In this document: in pieces, positions 63,090-64,000 of the stretch
How positions within the stretch are numbered: position 1 is the first letter of the stretch
Layout: each line of letters opens with the position of its first letter
DNA from: Thereva unica
Taxonomy: Eukaryota; Arthropoda; Insecta; Diptera; Therevidae
NCBI GenBank assembly: GCA_949987705.1
Contig: OX465281.1
Span: 98,984,326-99,048,325 of the forward strand
Direction: 5' to 3'
DNA length: 64,000 nt
Program-made: the position numbers and the translations under genes
The notes under the pieces: model-generated
The model's input: the letters and a program-made list of their open reading frames with translations, nothing else
Database searches by the model: none
Told to the model about the DNA's origin: nothing

Positions 63090-64000
63090 TTAGGTCTTGA
63101 CAGAAATGGCTTCATTCAGGTCAAGGACAGACTTAAATATTTGAGGTCTTTGATTTTTGTCCAGCTGAACAAAAATCCGACCTTGTCGTGAAAATACCGC
63201 GGCGACGAGGTTCCTCAATTGAAGCTTTCTTGCCGAACGAAAAATGTCTTCATTTTTTGGCGACAAGCTTTCGCTCAAACGAACAACGCTGTCAGCAGTA
63301 AATTCCAGATTCAATTTGTTCAGCAAGAGAGTGCCGTACTGCCGGGCTTTCCTCAGAAACTCCTGCTGCTCGTTGGCCGACGGGAATTTCACTATCAGTA
63401 GCGAGCTAGGAGCCGCAGCGCTACCAGTCGGGGAGTTCTGACGTTTTCGTTGATGCGGCCGGAACACGTTCACAAAAGGTGACAGTTCATGCCCGATAGT
63501 GGAGGAAAGCGATTCCAAGATAAGCTTCGGGTTCTCGTTCTCACACAACGGGACGCCTCGGATGACCACATCTTGGAGTCGTAGCTGCCGGCGCAGATCC
63601 TCCACCTCATCGGAGACTACGGCGATGTCGTGTTGCACATTTTCAACATCGTCTCTTAGCCCTGCAAATTGACTATTTAACGAATTACACACCTCATCAA
63701 TACGAGCTGTTAGGCGAGCCTCAAGTGAATTCAAACGATCCTCGACCACATCAATCCGTGCTGCTAGGCGAGTCTCTAGTGAGTTTAGACGATCCTCAAA
63801 GGTGGCAAGTTGATCGTCCAGCATGCGGTTGAGGCTCACTAAAAGCTTTTTTTTCAAAAGTTCAAAGCTGTCTTCAGGGCCAGCAACTGACGTCGATCTT
63901 GGCGTTCTGCTTCTGCCATCGGTGTGCCTGCTGCTAGCGGGGGTGTTGACCCCAGCGGGATTAACATTGACAATATCGGCACATTTTCTTGTTTTCGGCC
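63090..64000 (-). CDS. LINE ORF1, coiled-coil RNA-binding protein, 5' end outside window
   Basis: At least 303 codons are open from the window edge to the stop at 63090; the true start is upstream. Visible order: Ser/Arg-rich N-terminal part (TDGRSRTPRSTSVAG), a coiled coil with repeated RLNSLE.RL.ARID units (about 63650-63830), then a folded C-terminal part (LRLQDVVIRGVPLCENENPK, SSLLIVKFPSANEQQEFLRK, RIFVQLDKNQRPQIFKSV). This matches the coiled coil plus RRM/CTD-like layout of LINE ORF1 proteins that bind element RNA. No lesion in the visible part. Confidence 0.85.
   Translation of the reverse strand, partial: PKTRKCADIVNVNPAGVNTPASSRHTDGRSRTPRSTSVAGPEDSFELLKKKLLVSLNRMLDDQLATFEDRLNSLETRLAARIDVVEDRLNSLEARLTARIDEVCNSLNSQFAGLRDDVENVQHDIAVVSDEVEDLRRQLRLQDVVIRGVPLCENENPKLILESLSSTIGHELSPFVNVFRPHQRKRQNSPTGSAAAPSSLLIVKFPSANEQQEFLRKARQYGTLLLNKLNLEFTADSVVRLSESLSPKNEDIFRSARKLQLRNLVAAVFSRQGRIFVQLDKNQRPQIFKSVLDLNEAISVKT

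Larger units (their letters stand above)
59690..64000 (-). mobile_element. CR1/Jockey-like LINE, family A copy 2, nearly complete, off right edge
   Basis: The 3' terminus carries a short pentamer tail (minus-strand TTGAATTGAATTGAA, about 59691-59705). ORF2 (62748-59922) has one evident frameshift; ORF1 (from 63090) is open to the window edge. This is the best-preserved member of the family in the window; the other is at 49091-51710. Confidence 0.9.

Noticed and set aside
62732..63115. 127-codon minus-strand hydrophobic frame between LINE ORF1 and ORF2
   Set aside because: Encoded by an A/T simple-sequence stretch in the inter-ORF region; the apparent membrane protein is compositional.

Overview
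This window is AT-rich animal genomic DNA, most likely from an insect. The only host gene I can support is a translationally controlled tumour protein gene (Tctp) on the minus strand at 3482-13832. It has three coding exons (28, 259 and 232 nt) with consensus splice sites, encodes 172 residues, and is closely insect-like. Almost everything else is transposable-element sequence. The copia-type elements use the half-tRNA-iMet primer site typical of copia, and many element families occur more than once. The insect order is not resolved from what I can see. There is no prokaryotic gene organisation, no CRISPR array, and no rRNA or tRNA gene that I recognise.

Layout. 1-2900: short repeats, a 32-bp palindrome, an orphan LTR with a tRNA-Phe-type primer site, and two adjacent terminal-inverted-repeat (TIR) elements. 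3482-13832: Tctp. Its 9.5-kb second intron holds, in order, a TA-flanked MITE, a LINE tail, a decayed Tigger/pogo-like element, a TIR element with a second MITE copy nested in it, a TIR element carrying a LINE reverse transcriptase, a PIF/Harbinger MITE and a 1.08-kb foldback. 15403-19901: Copia-1, with LTRs differing at one site but a broken pol. 20.2-21.5 kb: short duplications and a four-unit 146-bp tandem repeat. 21937-33152: Copia-2, a nested stack whose 5' LTR contains a hAT relic and whose 3' LTR contains a 1.7-kb hAT-like element (itself holding a MITE) and a complete Copia-3 element. 33921-38201: a TIR element with a 9-bp target duplication, interrupted by a minus-strand gypsy-type element with near-identical LTRs. 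40.1-41.3 kb: Harbinger-type MITE copies. 41742-45584: a TIR element holding a nearly intact APE-type LINE. 45632-48508: a TIR element carrying a 269-bp satellite-like array. 49.1-64.0 kb: an array of LINEs, a gypsy pol fragment, a copia fragment and MITEs, mostly on the minus strand, running off the right edge.

How it fits together. Each LTR element encodes a Gag-Pol copy cycle; the LINEs encode ORF1 plus endonuclease-reverse transcriptase; the MITEs depend on transposases that are not encoded here. The most unusual object is the gypsy-type element at 34290-38014. It keeps one long open frame (SAP-like domain, coiled coil, Gag, zinc knuckle, protease, integrase zinc-binding and C-terminal parts) but lacks the reverse transcriptase, RNase H and integrase core without losing frame. 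It looks like a recently moved, non-autonomous derivative. The nested copia stack gives a rare internal chronology, because each sister LTR preserves the empty insertion sites. I see no evidence for a new defence or metabolic system. The notable biology is transposon ecology around a conserved growth-control gene.
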